DNA of 64,000 nt from Nemorincola caseinilytica (GTDB lineage Bacteria; Bacteroidota; Bacteroidia; Chitinophagales; Chitinophagaceae). Position numbers and translations under genes: made by a program. This document shows, piece by piece, positions 1-8,115 of the stretch; positions within the stretch are counted from its first letter, which is position 1, and each line of letters starts with the position of its first letter. The stretch is taken from the NCBI RefSeq assembly GCF_039540515.1, contig NZ_BAABFA010000019.1, forward strand, positions 124,001 to 188,000, written 5' to 3'. Under the pieces are notes generated by a model, which saw only the letters and a program-made list of their open reading frames with translations, had not been told where the DNA came from and ran no database searches.

Positions 1-502
1 ACACACCCTTCTGCCGGGCAAAGGCCACATGTGCCGCCAGCAGCGACATGGCCATAAAGGCCAGGAAGGGCACATCCTTGCTATTGAAGAACGAATGCGC
101 ATATATGCGCGGCATGAACACCATGGCCAGGAAGGCAATGCACGATAGCGCCCTGCTGGCAGTAGTGCGCAGTGCTAGCAGCGCCACAGCCAATGCCCCC
201 AGCAGGTACACCATGTGCGATACCAGGTGCCGCATATGGTATATCTCGGCAGGCACAGTGAGGCCCAGCGACTTTTCTATGATCACAAGAAAGAGCTCGA
301 ACGCAGCACCGTGGTTATCAGACTCCGTTTCAAAAAGCTCATTGCTGCCGTTGAATATATAGTTGTAGCTCAGCAACCCCGGTGCGCGCTGCAGTTGCTC
401 GTCCCAGCTCATGCCATATTGCCGGTAGGTACACAGCGCCACGCATACTGCCACTACGAACAGCAACAGGACAGGGATATAAGGGTATAGGCGTTTCTTC
501 AT
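1..502 (-). CDS. GT-C family membrane glycosyltransferase (GT39-like), 3' part outside window
   Basis: Only the N-terminal 167 residues are present; the gene runs off the left edge. The ATG lies at the right end and gives MKKRLYPYIP followed by a hydrophobic segment (about residues 6-22). The first loop carries a WDEQ acidic motif (residues 34-37), and later hydrophobic segments surround FFNSKDVPF (residues about 144-152). An acidic residue in the first loop followed by an N-x-KD-x-PF motif is typical of Bacteroidota polyprenyl-phosphate-dependent GT-C enzymes (GT39/ArnT-like). These transfer sugars or amino-sugars on the periplasmic side of the inner membrane. The acceptor cannot be told from this fragment. 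Assignment as GT-C is fairly secure; the exact family is inferred. Confidence 0.7.
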   Translation of the reverse strand, partial: MKKRLYPYIPVLLLFVVAVCVALCTYRQYGMSWDEQLQRAPGLLSYNYIFNGSNELFETESDNHGAAFELFLVIIEKSLGLTVPAEIYHMRHLVSHMVYLLGALAVALLALRTTASRALSCIAFLAMVFMPRIYAHSFFNSKDVPFLAFMAMSLLAAHVAFARQKGV

Positions 503-635
503 CTACAATGTCTTACCTGTACAAATCTAATGCATACGCACCGTTAAGCTTATGATAATTCATATAAAAAATGACCAATATCAGCTCAGGCCACGCAGCA
601 GGTTTCGTATCTTTAGGCAAGTAAAACACCACACT

Positions 636-1451
636 ATGTCATACATACTCGCTGCCACCGACAATTCCACTACATCTGCCAATGCGGTAACATATGCTGC
701 CGCACTCGCCATGCGGCACCAGATGTCGCTGGTACTGTTGCATTCCTTCGTTTTCCCCGTAGCTACCAACGATATGCCAATGCCCGCATCGGTGGTGGAA
801 GACACCCGGGCCGATGCCGAAAAGGCATTACGCGCCACCGTAGAAAAACTGGAAAGCAGCCATCCCGGCATACAAATAAGTGCCGAGGTGGCCTATGGCA
901 ACTTCCTCGATTCCATACACCACTATGCCGATACCCATGGTGCGCCATGGATGCTGGTAATGGGCAACAGCAATACACAGGAAGATTCCGCATGGTTCTT
1001 CAGTACGCTAAAGAACGCAAGCAAGGCTTTCCACTTCCCCGTGCTTGCCGTGCCCTTCGTGGCAACATATAAGGACGTGCAGAAGATATGCTATGCCGAC
1101 GATATAGAGCAGAAAGAACATGCCCATGCACTGGATGCACTGCGCGATATAACACTGCGCTATGGGGCCGAGCTGCATGTGCTGAATGTACAGGAGGACG
1201 CCTCCCTGCACGACGAGGCATATGACGTCGGCGATCTCACCAAAGAGTTACTGGCCGATACCAACCCCAGCTACCACTATCGCCACATGGCCAATGTGAA
1301 CGAGAGCATACACCTCTTCTGCCAGCACGAACAGATAGACTGGCTGGTACTCATGCCCGGCGAATATAGTTTCTTCGAAGGGCTCTTCCACAAGAGCCAC
1401 ACCAAAGCGCTGGCCCAGGCCATGGATATACCCATACTGCTCCTGCACTGA
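636..1451 (+). CDS. Universal stress protein with two UspA-like domains
   Basis: Product of 271 residues. The first half (about 1-145) begins MSYILAATDNS, with the conserved Asp of the nucleotide-binding strand and a VMGNSN stretch near residue 112 resembling the UspA G-rich loop. The second half (about 150-271) is a more degenerate UspA fold ending in a PILLLH strand. Such tandem proteins are cytoplasmic and linked to stress survival; the ligand is unknown. An upstream in-frame extension exists, but homology starts at the ATG used here. A near-consensus -7 element (TATCTTTA) lies just upstream. The second domain lacks a clear G-x2-G-x9-G motif and may not bind ATP. Confidence 0.8.
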   Translation: MSYILAATDNSTTSANAVTYAAALAMRHQMSLVLLHSFVFPVATNDMPMPASVVEDTRADAEKALRATVEKLESSHPGIQISAEVAYGNFLDSIHHYADTHGAPWMLVMGNSNTQEDSAWFFSTLKNASKAFHFPVLAVPFVATYKDVQKICYADDIEQKEHAHALDALRDITLRYGAELHVLNVQEDASLHDEAYDVGDLTKELLADTNPSYHYRHMANVNESIHLFCQHEQIDWLVLMPGEYSFFEGLFHKSHTKALAQAMDIPILLLH

Positions 1452-1521
1452 TACCACTAAAGTAGTAAGGCGCTACACGCATTTTATCGCACCTTCGGTG
1501 CAGGTAAAATACCCCGGGCAT

Positions 1522-3033
1522 ATGAGAGCGTTCTTCACTGCTGCATTACTTTTTTCTGCCGCCACCACCGGTATCTGTCAAGATCTGGACACCACATACA
1601 TACCTTACCGGCAGGGCAAACTATGGGGCTATTGTACCTCCGGCAAAAAGATCATCATCCCTCCGCAGTTCGATGAGGTGGATGTGTTCTACGGCCCGCT
1701 AACCACCGCCAAAAAAGACAGCCAGTACTGCATCATCAACAGGCATGGAGAGATACTGCATAAAAGCAGGAACTGGTGTACCACCCTGAATAATGGCGCT
1801 CACTACATAGCTACAGAGAATTCATATACAGAGCAGCTTTTCGGGCCGGACAAGCAGCCGCTCACAAAGGTCTGCAACAAGATAGGGTCGTTCAATAAAT
1901 ATGGCTATGCGCAAATAACTACCGGGTATAGCCAAATAGGTCTTATGGACCGTTCCTTCAAAGAGGTACTGGCTCCCGCCTATGGCAGCATAGAGTTCTT
2001 TACAGAGAATTTACTGAGGGTATACGAAAGCAAGACCTATACGTTCGGGCTGGTACAACTGTCATCCGGCAGGCAACTGGCCACCGGCTATGGCAGCATC
2101 TACGAGCCCCGCGAAGGGCTGATGATGGTGGCCCGAAACGGCGCATACGGCTTCATAGACATGATGGGCCGAGAGGTGATACCACTCATATACCACAAGG
2201 AAACGCCCAATGATGTGGGCCGCGATGAAAGATACAACGAGAGCACCTATGAGGACTTCCGTTACGATGGTTTCTACGAAGGTCTGGCAGTAGTGGTCAA
2301 AGACGACAAGGCAGGGTATATTGACAAGCAGGGCCGTACCATTATACCTTTTATATACGAGCGGGCCTTTGGTTTCCGCAACGATAGGGCATGGGTAAAG
2401 CAGAACGGCAAGTGGGGTATCATAGACAAAAAAGGCAATGTGGTAATACCCATCACGCACAATGCGCCCAATTACGTCTATGCCAAAGAACTGGAAGCAT
2501 TGGATGGCTACCACGAGGGCCTTATAGCCATAGAAGAAGATACCCTATGGGGCTATGCCGATACGACCGGTAAAATGGTGATACCCGCAAGATACACACG
2601 CGCCATGCCCTTTCAGGATGGTAGGGCGGCCATATACAAGGGCGACCTGGTAGGCTTCATAGACCGTATGGGAAGAACCATCATACCGCCCAGGTACAAA
2701 TGGGTAGAGGACGTGGGCTCATGGAACGGAATACCCTTCAACGATGGCCTCGCTATAGCCATGCACCCCGATGAGAAGTGGGTGGTCATAGACACTACCG
2801 GGAAACAGGTATTGCCCTACAAATTCTCCATCGGCTACAACATACATTTCGAGAAAGGCATAGCCTATGCCGCTGCAGATGATATCACCTATGTGTTCAA
2901 CACCAAAGGAAAGGTGCTGTATACTTTTCCCAAGGGGCATTCGGTATTCTCCTACACCACCACCCTCTTCTTCGACCATACCGACCAATGCTACGTCAAC
3001 ATACGTACAGGCACTAAGTACTGCGACAGGTAG
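1522..3033 (+). CDS. WG-repeat secreted protein
   Basis: Product of 503 residues with a signal peptide (MRAFFTAALLFSAATTGICQ) followed by at least six WG repeats. Each repeat has the pattern (W/Y)G(Y/F/I)ID-x-x-G-(K/R)-x-(V/I)IP-x-x-Y. Clear copies include GYIDKQGRTIIPF and WGIIDKKGNVVIPI. WG-repeat proteins are common in Bacteroidota and usually exported; no enzymatic role is established. The ATG encoding the signal peptide is preferred to a GTG eight codons upstream. The gene converges on the ArsC-like gene, with only 3 bp between the stop codons. Confidence 0.8.
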   Translation: MRAFFTAALLFSAATTGICQDLDTTYIPYRQGKLWGYCTSGKKIIIPPQFDEVDVFYGPLTTAKKDSQYCIINRHGEILHKSRNWCTTLNNGAHYIATENSYTEQLFGPDKQPLTKVCNKIGSFNKYGYAQITTGYSQIGLMDRSFKEVLAPAYGSIEFFTENLLRVYESKTYTFGLVQLSSGRQLATGYGSIYEPREGLMMVARNGAYGFIDMMGREVIPLIYHKETPNDVGRDERYNESTYEDFRYDGFYEGLAVVVKDDKAGYIDKQGRTIIPFIYERAFGFRNDRAWVKQNGKWGIIDKKGNVVIPITHNAPNYVYAKELEALDGYHEGLIAIEEDTLWGYADTTGKMVIPARYTRAMPFQDGRAAIYKGDLVGFIDRMGRTIIPPRYKWVEDVGSWNGIPFNDGLAIAMHPDEKWVVIDTTGKQVLPYKFSIGYNIHFEKGIAYAAADDITYVFNTKGKVLYTFPKGHSVFSYTTTLFFDHTDQCYVNIRTGTKYCDR

Positions 3034-3036
3034 CTA

Positions 3037-3387
3037 TCACAGTAGTGCCTTTGTCAGCGCCTGTTCGTCCCAGCCCAGCAGGTAGTTGCCATTGCCCAGG
3101 TCCCACACAGGCCGTTTCACTACAGATGTGTGCTGCATCATCAGTGCTATGGCTTTATTCTTGTCGTTCCAGCCTGCCTTCTCCTCCTCTCCCAGCTCAC
3201 GAAAGGTAGTGCTGCGTGTGTTCACCAGCTTGTCTACGGCTATATGCTTCAGCCACTGCTCCAGCAGGGCTTTGTCCAGTCCTGTCTCCTTATAGTTATG
3301 AAATGTGTAGGGCACCTTGTGCGCATCCAGCCACTTCAGCGCCTTCTGCACCACATCGCAGTTCTTTATGCCGTATATGTTTATCAT
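3037..3387 (-). CDS. Spx/YffB-like ArsC-fold protein
   Basis: A 116-residue thioredoxin-fold protein beginning MINIYGIKNCDVVQKALKWL. A single active-site-type Cys (Cys10) sits in an N-C-D context as in YffB, rather than the CxxC of Spx or the three-Cys arrangement of ArsC reductases. The VKRPVW segment (residues 90-95), conserved in the ArsC/Spx superfamily, is present. The role is probably a glutathione-dependent thiol reductase or a regulatory protein; arsenate reduction is not supported. An 11-codon upstream extension is possible but does not resemble the family. Confidence 0.8.
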   Translation of the reverse strand: MINIYGIKNCDVVQKALKWLDAHKVPYTFHNYKETGLDKALLEQWLKHIAVDKLVNTRSTTFRELGEEEKAGWNDKNKAIALMMQHTSVVKRPVWDLGNGNYLLGWDEQALTKALL

Positions 3388-3423
3388 GCCCGCAAATATA
3401 CTATAGCATACCTGTGCCACACC

Positions 3424-5730
3424 TTACTTATGCCCCGTTGGCGGCTGTATTCCGTGTAGCATCTGTGTTGCCGCATTTATACCCGCCTGTGCCTGCTGGT
3501 TGCCCGGCGATAGCTGCAGCGCCCTTTGGAAGGCCGCCAGCGCCTCTGCCGCCTTATGGTCGGTATAGTATGCTCCGCCCATGTTATACCACAGGTCGGC
3601 ATTATTGGGATCTACTGCCAGGCCCTTTTTATATACTTCTATCGCCTCGGCATAGCGGCCCAGCTTGCCATACTGCTCCCAGCCCACACGCAGGTAGTGG
3701 TCGCATATCAGCTTGTACATGCCCGGCAGCGTGGGATATGTGGGGTACAGCTTCTTCACACTGTTCATGTTCTCCACCGCCTTGTCTATATCGCCCAGCT
3801 TATACCACGCTATACCGCGGTTCAGGTATGCCGCCACGAACCTCGGGTGTATGCCCAGCGTATGGTCCAGTATCTTTATCGCATCCTTCAGGTATTTTTC
3901 CTTGCCCTCGGGCGTCTTCTCAAAGTCGGCCAGCGTTATGTACGATGCTGCCACGTTCGCGTTCACCAGTACGCTGTTGGGCACTGTCTTTATATCGGTG
4001 CCAAAGAGGGTACTGTCGTTCTTCCATGCCTTGTTCCTGTCTATGGTCTTGAAGCTCATCAGGCCCACTACCACCACCAGTACAGAAGCTATGGCAGCAT
4101 TCGCTGCCGATACCGATCCCAGCCGCTCTGCGCCCTTGCACAGCAGCCATGCCGCCGCTATCACAAAACCCACCGATGAATGGTATATCAGGCGTTCGCC
4201 CAGCGTAGCGCCTATATCGAATACCAGGTTGTTGATCATTAGCAGGTGCAGCATATAGAAGGCTATCGCAAAGCACAATATCTCCTTACCGCCCACGGTC
4301 ACCTTCTGCTGCGATGCAGCCAACGAACGCTTGGGCAGGAATACGAACATGAGTATCAGCAGGCCCAGGTGTACCAGTATAGATAGTGATACCGACCAGT
4401 GCGAAAAGTCTTTATACGGTATCTGCGCATAAGAGTAGTCGGCCGATAGCGGGTGCGGGAACACCAGGAATTTCAGGTAATACAGCGACGATGATATCTC
4501 TGTAGCCAGTTTCTGTGGCCCTTCGGCGAACAGGTAGGGGTTGTTCAGCACTTCCTGCGCGGCGCTCTCTATCACCGGCGGCAGGCCCGAATACAACACG
4601 CTTACCACCGCTGCCGACAGCAGCAGGAAAGGCAGAAATGGCATCATCTTACTCCAGAACACACTTGTGTCGCTCTTATCTGTATTGGCCGGCTTCGCGA
4701 ACAGGTAAAGCGCTCCCCCACCCAGCACTATGGCCAGCAGCCAGTAGCTCGATATAAGCGTTTTCGACGATTCCGCTATCGCTTCGTTCGTTGCCAGCTC
4801 GGGCGATATGGCCCTCAGCCTCACCACCAGGTACACGAATACCATAGTGAAGAAAGGCAGTATCGCCGTCAGGCTCCTGTATACCGAATAGCCCCTGAAC
4901 ACATACAGCGCCATCGGCAGCAGCGCCAGCACCGTTATGGCATATTCCTTCGACAGGAACGCAAGGAAATAGCTGAACAGCGCCACGGCCAGCAGCCACG
5001 GCTTGCGCTTGTTGTCCTCGTACTTGAATGCGAATATGAATGTCAGGCACATGAACAGCAGCGACATTATCTCGTCACGGCTCTTTACGTTTGCCACTAC
5101 CTCGGTATGCACCGGGTGCGCCGTGAACAGCAGCGCGGCCACGAACGCTATGAGCGGGTAGCCCGAGAAAACGATATACCTCAGGAAGTACAGCAGCACC
5201 ACCACCGACAGCATATACCACAGCACATTGAACACATGGCGCACCTGCATATTATGTATCAGTTGCTTCTGGTCGGGCCCCGAAACACCGTATGATATCT
5301 GCTTCTTCAGCACACTATCTACACCTTCTACCGGCACTGCCCCCAGGAATTGCTGCTCTACCGCGAACGATAATATCGATAACGGCCTGAAACGTCCACC
5401 CTTCAGCTGGTTGGTAGTGTTCAGTTGCCGGTAATAGCTCTGGTAGGCATCCTCGGTCATTATACCCTTCAGCCCCGCAAAGCCCTCCAGCACGAACTCG
5501 TTCTTCACTATCACTATACCATCATCATGCGCGAACTCATGCCTGAACGTATTGCAATAAATAACGAATGCCAGCAACGATAGGATGATGGCCTGCCCCT
5601 TGAAACCGAAGAACCAGAACCTGGGGTCCGATACCTTGTATTCCGGTGCTTTTTCTTTCGGCGTCTCTGCTATGGGCTTTTCCGGCTGCCGGGGCGCCGG
5701 GGCAGGGGTGGCTTGTTGTTTTTTGGCCAT
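3424..5730 (-). CDS. TMTC-like GT-C membrane protein with C-terminal TPRs
   Basis: 768 residues. A Pro/Ala-rich N-terminal tail of about 35 residues precedes many transmembrane segments and about 130 C-terminal residues of tetratricopeptide repeats. The first loop holds an HDD acidic motif, and a later loop carries HPVHTEVVANVKSRDE, the hallmark also seen in TMTC-type O-mannosyltransferases. A FLSKE motif follows. It is probably a polyprenyl-phosphate-sugar-dependent protein glycosyltransferase acting in the periplasm, but donor and acceptor are unknown. The gene at 42510-44453 is a paralog with the same architecture. The ATG giving MAKKQQ is used; a GTG 16 codons upstream lies too close to the promoter-like element. 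Confidence 0.75.
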   Translation of the reverse strand: MAKKQQATPAPAPRQPEKPIAETPKEKAPEYKVSDPRFWFFGFKGQAIILSLLAFVIYCNTFRHEFAHDDGIVIVKNEFVLEGFAGLKGIMTEDAYQSYYRQLNTTNQLKGGRFRPLSILSFAVEQQFLGAVPVEGVDSVLKKQISYGVSGPDQKQLIHNMQVRHVFNVLWYMLSVVVLLYFLRYIVFSGYPLIAFVAALLFTAHPVHTEVVANVKSRDEIMSLLFMCLTFIFAFKYEDNKRKPWLLAVALFSYFLAFLSKEYAITVLALLPMALYVFRGYSVYRSLTAILPFFTMVFVYLVVRLRAISPELATNEAIAESSKTLISSYWLLAIVLGGGALYLFAKPANTDKSDTSVFWSKMMPFLPFLLLSAAVVSVLYSGLPPVIESAAQEVLNNPYLFAEGPQKLATEISSSLYYLKFLVFPHPLSADYSYAQIPYKDFSHWSVSLSILVHLGLLILMFVFLPKRSLAASQQKVTVGGKEILCFAIAFYMLHLLMINNLVFDIGATLGERLIYHSSVGFVIAAAWLLCKGAERLGSVSAANAAIASVLVVVVGLMSFKTIDRNKAWKNDSTLFGTDIKTVPNSVLVNANVAASYITLADFEKTPEGKEKYLKDAIKILDHTLGIHPRFVAAYLNRGIAWYKLGDIDKAVENMNSVKKLYPTYPTLPGMYKLICDHYLRVGWEQYGKLGRYAEAIEVYKKGLAVDPNNADLWYNMGGAYYTDHKAAEALAAFQRALQLSPGNQQAQAGINAATQMLHGIQPPTGHK

Positions 5731-5747
5731 TTTATCTATATGATCCT

Positions 5748-5755
5748 CAAAAATA
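5748..5755 (-). promoter_or_regulatory. Predicted -7 promoter element TATTTTTG
   Basis: A perfect match to the Bacteroidota TAnnTTTG element, 18 bp upstream of the ATG of the TPR/GT-C gene. No clear -33 TTG/TTTG partner is visible. The paralog at 42510-44453 carries the same octamer. Confidence 0.5.
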
Positions 5756-5835
5756 AAAATTTTGACCGTGTTCGGCACATTACATTATATACTGTCTCCC
5801 CCTTTACCCTCCCCCATAAGTTCCCGAACATTTTT

Positions 5836-5843
5836 TACATTTG
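5836..5843 (+). promoter_or_regulatory. Predicted -7 promoter element TACATTTG for frr
   Basis: A perfect TAnnTTTG match 20 bp upstream of the frr ATG. This placement also argues for the ATG used rather than an upstream start that would overlap the element. No convincing -33 element is seen. Confidence 0.55.
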
Positions 5844-5863
5844 CTGCCTGTAAAGAACACATT

Positions 5864-6427
5864 ATGTCGGAATCTATAGATCAGATAGTAAGTGACGTAT
5901 CGGCCAATATGAAAAAAGCCATTGCGCACCTCGAAAGCGAGCTCACCAAGATACGCGCCGGAAAGGCCACTCCCCAGGTGGTAGATGGCGTTTATGTAGA
6001 CTATTACGGCAACCCTACCCCGCTGAACCAGGTGGCCAATGTTACCACCCCCGATGCCCGTACCATATCCATACAGCCATGGGAGCGCAATATGCTGGGC
6101 CCCATAGAAAAAGCCATCATAGCTTCCAACATAGGCCTTAATCCACAGAACGATGGCAATTTCATACGCCTCTTCCTGCCGCCGCTCACCGAAGAGCGCC
6201 GCAAAGAGCTGGTAAAACGTGTCATGGGCGAGGGCGAGCAGGCCAAGATAGCGGTGCGCAACCTGCGCCGCGATAGCATAGAGCAGGTAAAGAAACTACA
6301 GAAGGACGGCCTCAGCGAAGATGTGGCAAAAGACACGGAAGGCAGTATACAGGGCATTACCGACAAATATATAGCCCTCGTAGACCAGCACTGCAAAGAC
6401 AAGGAAAAAGATATAATGACCGTATAA
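5864..6427 (+). CDS. frr: Ribosome recycling factor
   Basis: A 187-residue protein, close to the usual 185. It acts with EF-G to split the post-termination ribosome in the cytoplasm. Family landmarks are ELTKIRAGKATP near residue 30, the DYYGNPTPLNQVANV segment near residue 50, TISIQPWE, and the C-terminal helices with RRDSIEQVKKLQKDG. The start is the ATG giving MSESIDQIV; a longer in-frame extension has no family similarity. It stands alone here, with the divergent TPR/GT-C gene upstream and a palindromic repeat in the gap after its stop. Confidence 0.97.
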   Translation: MSESIDQIVSDVSANMKKAIAHLESELTKIRAGKATPQVVDGVYVDYYGNPTPLNQVANVTTPDARTISIQPWERNMLGPIEKAIIASNIGLNPQNDGNFIRLFLPPLTEERRKELVKRVMGEGEQAKIAVRNLRRDSIEQVKKLQKDGLSEDVAKDTEGSIQGITDKYIALVDQHCKDKEKDIMTV

Positions 6428-6501
6428 TATCGGCCCATCGCGATAGATAGGCTCTTACAGGTCTTATTTGAATAATATCCAAAACACGGCTCTCTCCACC
6501 T

Positions 6502-6533
6502 CCTCCCCTTGGGGGAGGCCGGGAGTAGCTCCT
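6502..6533 (+). repeat. G/C-rich palindromic repeat, copy 1
   Basis: A dyad CCTCCCC-tt-GGGGGAGG followed by CCGGGAG and a short tail. It lies between frr and the hydroxylase gene, ending five bases before the next ATG. It belongs to a family with similar copies at 7472, 12344, 45233, 51686, 53876 and 54032, all in the same orientation. Confidence 0.75.
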
Positions 6534-6537
6534 GCAC

Positions 6538-7437
6538 ATGACCGAGCTTCAACAACGGATATACCTGCTGTTCTCCATACCCATCTATGCGGTACTAATA
6601 CCCATAGAGATATTCCTCAGCAATTTCAGCCACCTGCGGTTCTATACCTGGAAGGAAACAGCCGTCAATATATACCTCAATCTCCTGAACGCAGGCATCG
6701 ATATGCTGCTGCGGCTGGTGGTCGGTCTCACCTTCCTCACCTTCTTCTACCAGCATAGCCTACCCATACAGTGGCACCCTGTGGTATACTGGGTAGTACT
6801 GCTCCTGGGCGAAGACCTCCTCTTCTGGCTCGAACATTTTGTCGATCATCGCTGCCGCCTTTTCTGGGCCGTCCATGTCACCCACCATTCCTCTCAAGAG
6901 TACAATCTGTCCACCGGCTTCCGCTCTTCTGTCCTTATGCCGGTATACAAGTATCTCTACTTCATACCGCTGGCAGTGCTCGGCTTCCGCCCTGCCGATA
7001 TCCTGTTCATGTTCTCCATCACGCAGATATATGGCATACTGGTACACACCCAGTACATCAAAAAGCTGCCCGCGTGGATAGAGTATATCTTCGTCACCCC
7101 ATCGCACCACCGCGTGCATCACGCCAGCAACATACCCTATCTCGATAAGAACATGGGTATGGTCTTCATCATCTGGGACAGGCTCTTTGGCACCTTTGCG
7201 CCAGAGCTGCCCCACGAGAAGCCACACTATGGCATCACCAAGCCTATCGACACCCCCTATCATCCCCTGCATATCGTCACCCATGAATGGCAGGCCCTCG
7301 CCCGCGACCTCAGGCGTCCCATGCCCATCCTCACCAAAGTGCGCTACATGCTCAATCCTCCGGGCTGGAGCCACGACGGCAGCACCAAGACCTCTAAACA
7401 ACTGCAGCAGGAGCTGGAAGCAAATAACAACAACTGA
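6538..7437 (+). CDS. Sterol desaturase / fatty acid hydroxylase superfamily membrane protein
   Basis: 299 residues with several hydrophobic segments and the di-iron histidine clusters of the superfamily. These are HFVDH (100-104), HVTHH (113-117) and HRVHH (191-195), plus His170 in a membrane-proximal stretch. Family members are integral membrane di-iron enzymes that hydroxylate or desaturate lipids; the substrate here cannot be predicted. The next gene on the same strand encodes a small membrane protein after a gap containing another copy of the palindromic repeat. The start is the first in-frame ATG. Confidence 0.9.
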   Translation: MTELQQRIYLLFSIPIYAVLIPIEIFLSNFSHLRFYTWKETAVNIYLNLLNAGIDMLLRLVVGLTFLTFFYQHSLPIQWHPVVYWVVLLLGEDLLFWLEHFVDHRCRLFWAVHVTHHSSQEYNLSTGFRSSVLMPVYKYLYFIPLAVLGFRPADILFMFSITQIYGILVHTQYIKKLPAWIEYIFVTPSHHRVHHASNIPYLDKNMGMVFIIWDRLFGTFAPELPHEKPHYGITKPIDTPYHPLHIVTHEWQALARDLRRPMPILTKVRYMLNPPGWSHDGSTKTSKQLQQELEANNNN

Positions 7438-7471
7438 CCTGTGTGGCGCCAGATACACCAACATCCCATCA

Positions 7472-7503
7472 CCTCCCCTCGCGGGAGGCCGGGAAGGGCT
7501 TTT
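7472..7503 (+). repeat. G/C-rich palindromic repeat, copy 2
   Basis: A dyad CCTCCCC-tc-GCGGGAGG followed by CCGGGAAGGGCTTTTA. The stem followed by a T-rich stretch could also act as a terminator for the hydroxylase gene 34 bp upstream. Confidence 0.7.
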
Positions 7504-7570
7504 ATTTGACATACGTCAAAAATGCCCTCATATACCCACCATAATATTGCATTACGAACATGCGAATATT

Positions 7571-7972
7571 ATGAACCGACAACTGAAAATGTATCATTGG
7601 CTACCCCGCATCATATGCATGGCCGGCATAGCCTTCATCACCACCCTCTCGCTCGACTTTTATACTCCGAACCTGCCGCTCCCACAGCTCATCGGGTCTG
7701 CACTCCGGCACCTGTCCTTTTCTATAGCGCTCACCATACTACTGGCCGTGGCCTGGAAGTGGGAGCGCACCGGCGGTATCATATTACTGGCCGTGGGCCT
7801 GCTTTTAGCTCCCTTTGTCTATATACTGAATCATGGTCACAACCATTTCTCCATAGTGCAAAGCCTCCTTACAGTACTTATCGTCAACATGCCCTTTGTG
7901 CTGGCAGGGGCGCTCTTTTTGCTTAGTTATCACAAAAAACAGCAGGCCCATGCCATAGGCAATTACCAATGA
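7571..7972 (+). CDS. Small hypothetical integral membrane protein
   Basis: 133 residues with about four hydrophobic segments separated by short loops. The ends are basic (MNRQLKMYHWLPR at the N-terminus, SYHKKQQAH at the C-terminus), consistent with an inner-membrane protein. I do not recognise a family. It follows the hydroxylase by 133 bp with a repeat in between, so co-transcription is uncertain. The ATG chosen precedes the first membrane segment; the reading frame is open further upstream, but that part overlaps the hydroxylase gene. Confidence 0.6.
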   Translation: MNRQLKMYHWLPRIICMAGIAFITTLSLDFYTPNLPLPQLIGSALRHLSFSIALTILLAVAWKWERTGGIILLAVGLLLAPFVYILNHGHNHFSIVQSLLTVLIVNMPFVLAGALFLLSYHKKQQAHAIGNYQ

Positions 7973-8028
7973 GTTAATTAACATGCCCCTACGGAGTACT
8001 TCATTACCTGTATCCGGCTCACTATCAT

Positions 8029-8036
8029 TACCTTTG
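8029..8036 (+). promoter_or_regulatory. Predicted -7 promoter element TACCTTTG for pyk
   Basis: A perfect TAnnTTTG element 79 bp upstream of the pyk ATG, implying a 5' leader of about 70 nt. No good -33 element is visible. Confidence 0.5.
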
Positions 8037-8115
8037 CACCGCCCTGGCACAGGCGGCTCATAACGTCTCGTCTGTTCCTGCGGGAATATACCCGGGCCTA
8101 AATACTACTGACCAC

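Noticed and set aside
3037..3387. Arsenate reductase
   Set aside because: There is only one Cys in a YffB-like context, and no ars genes are nearby.
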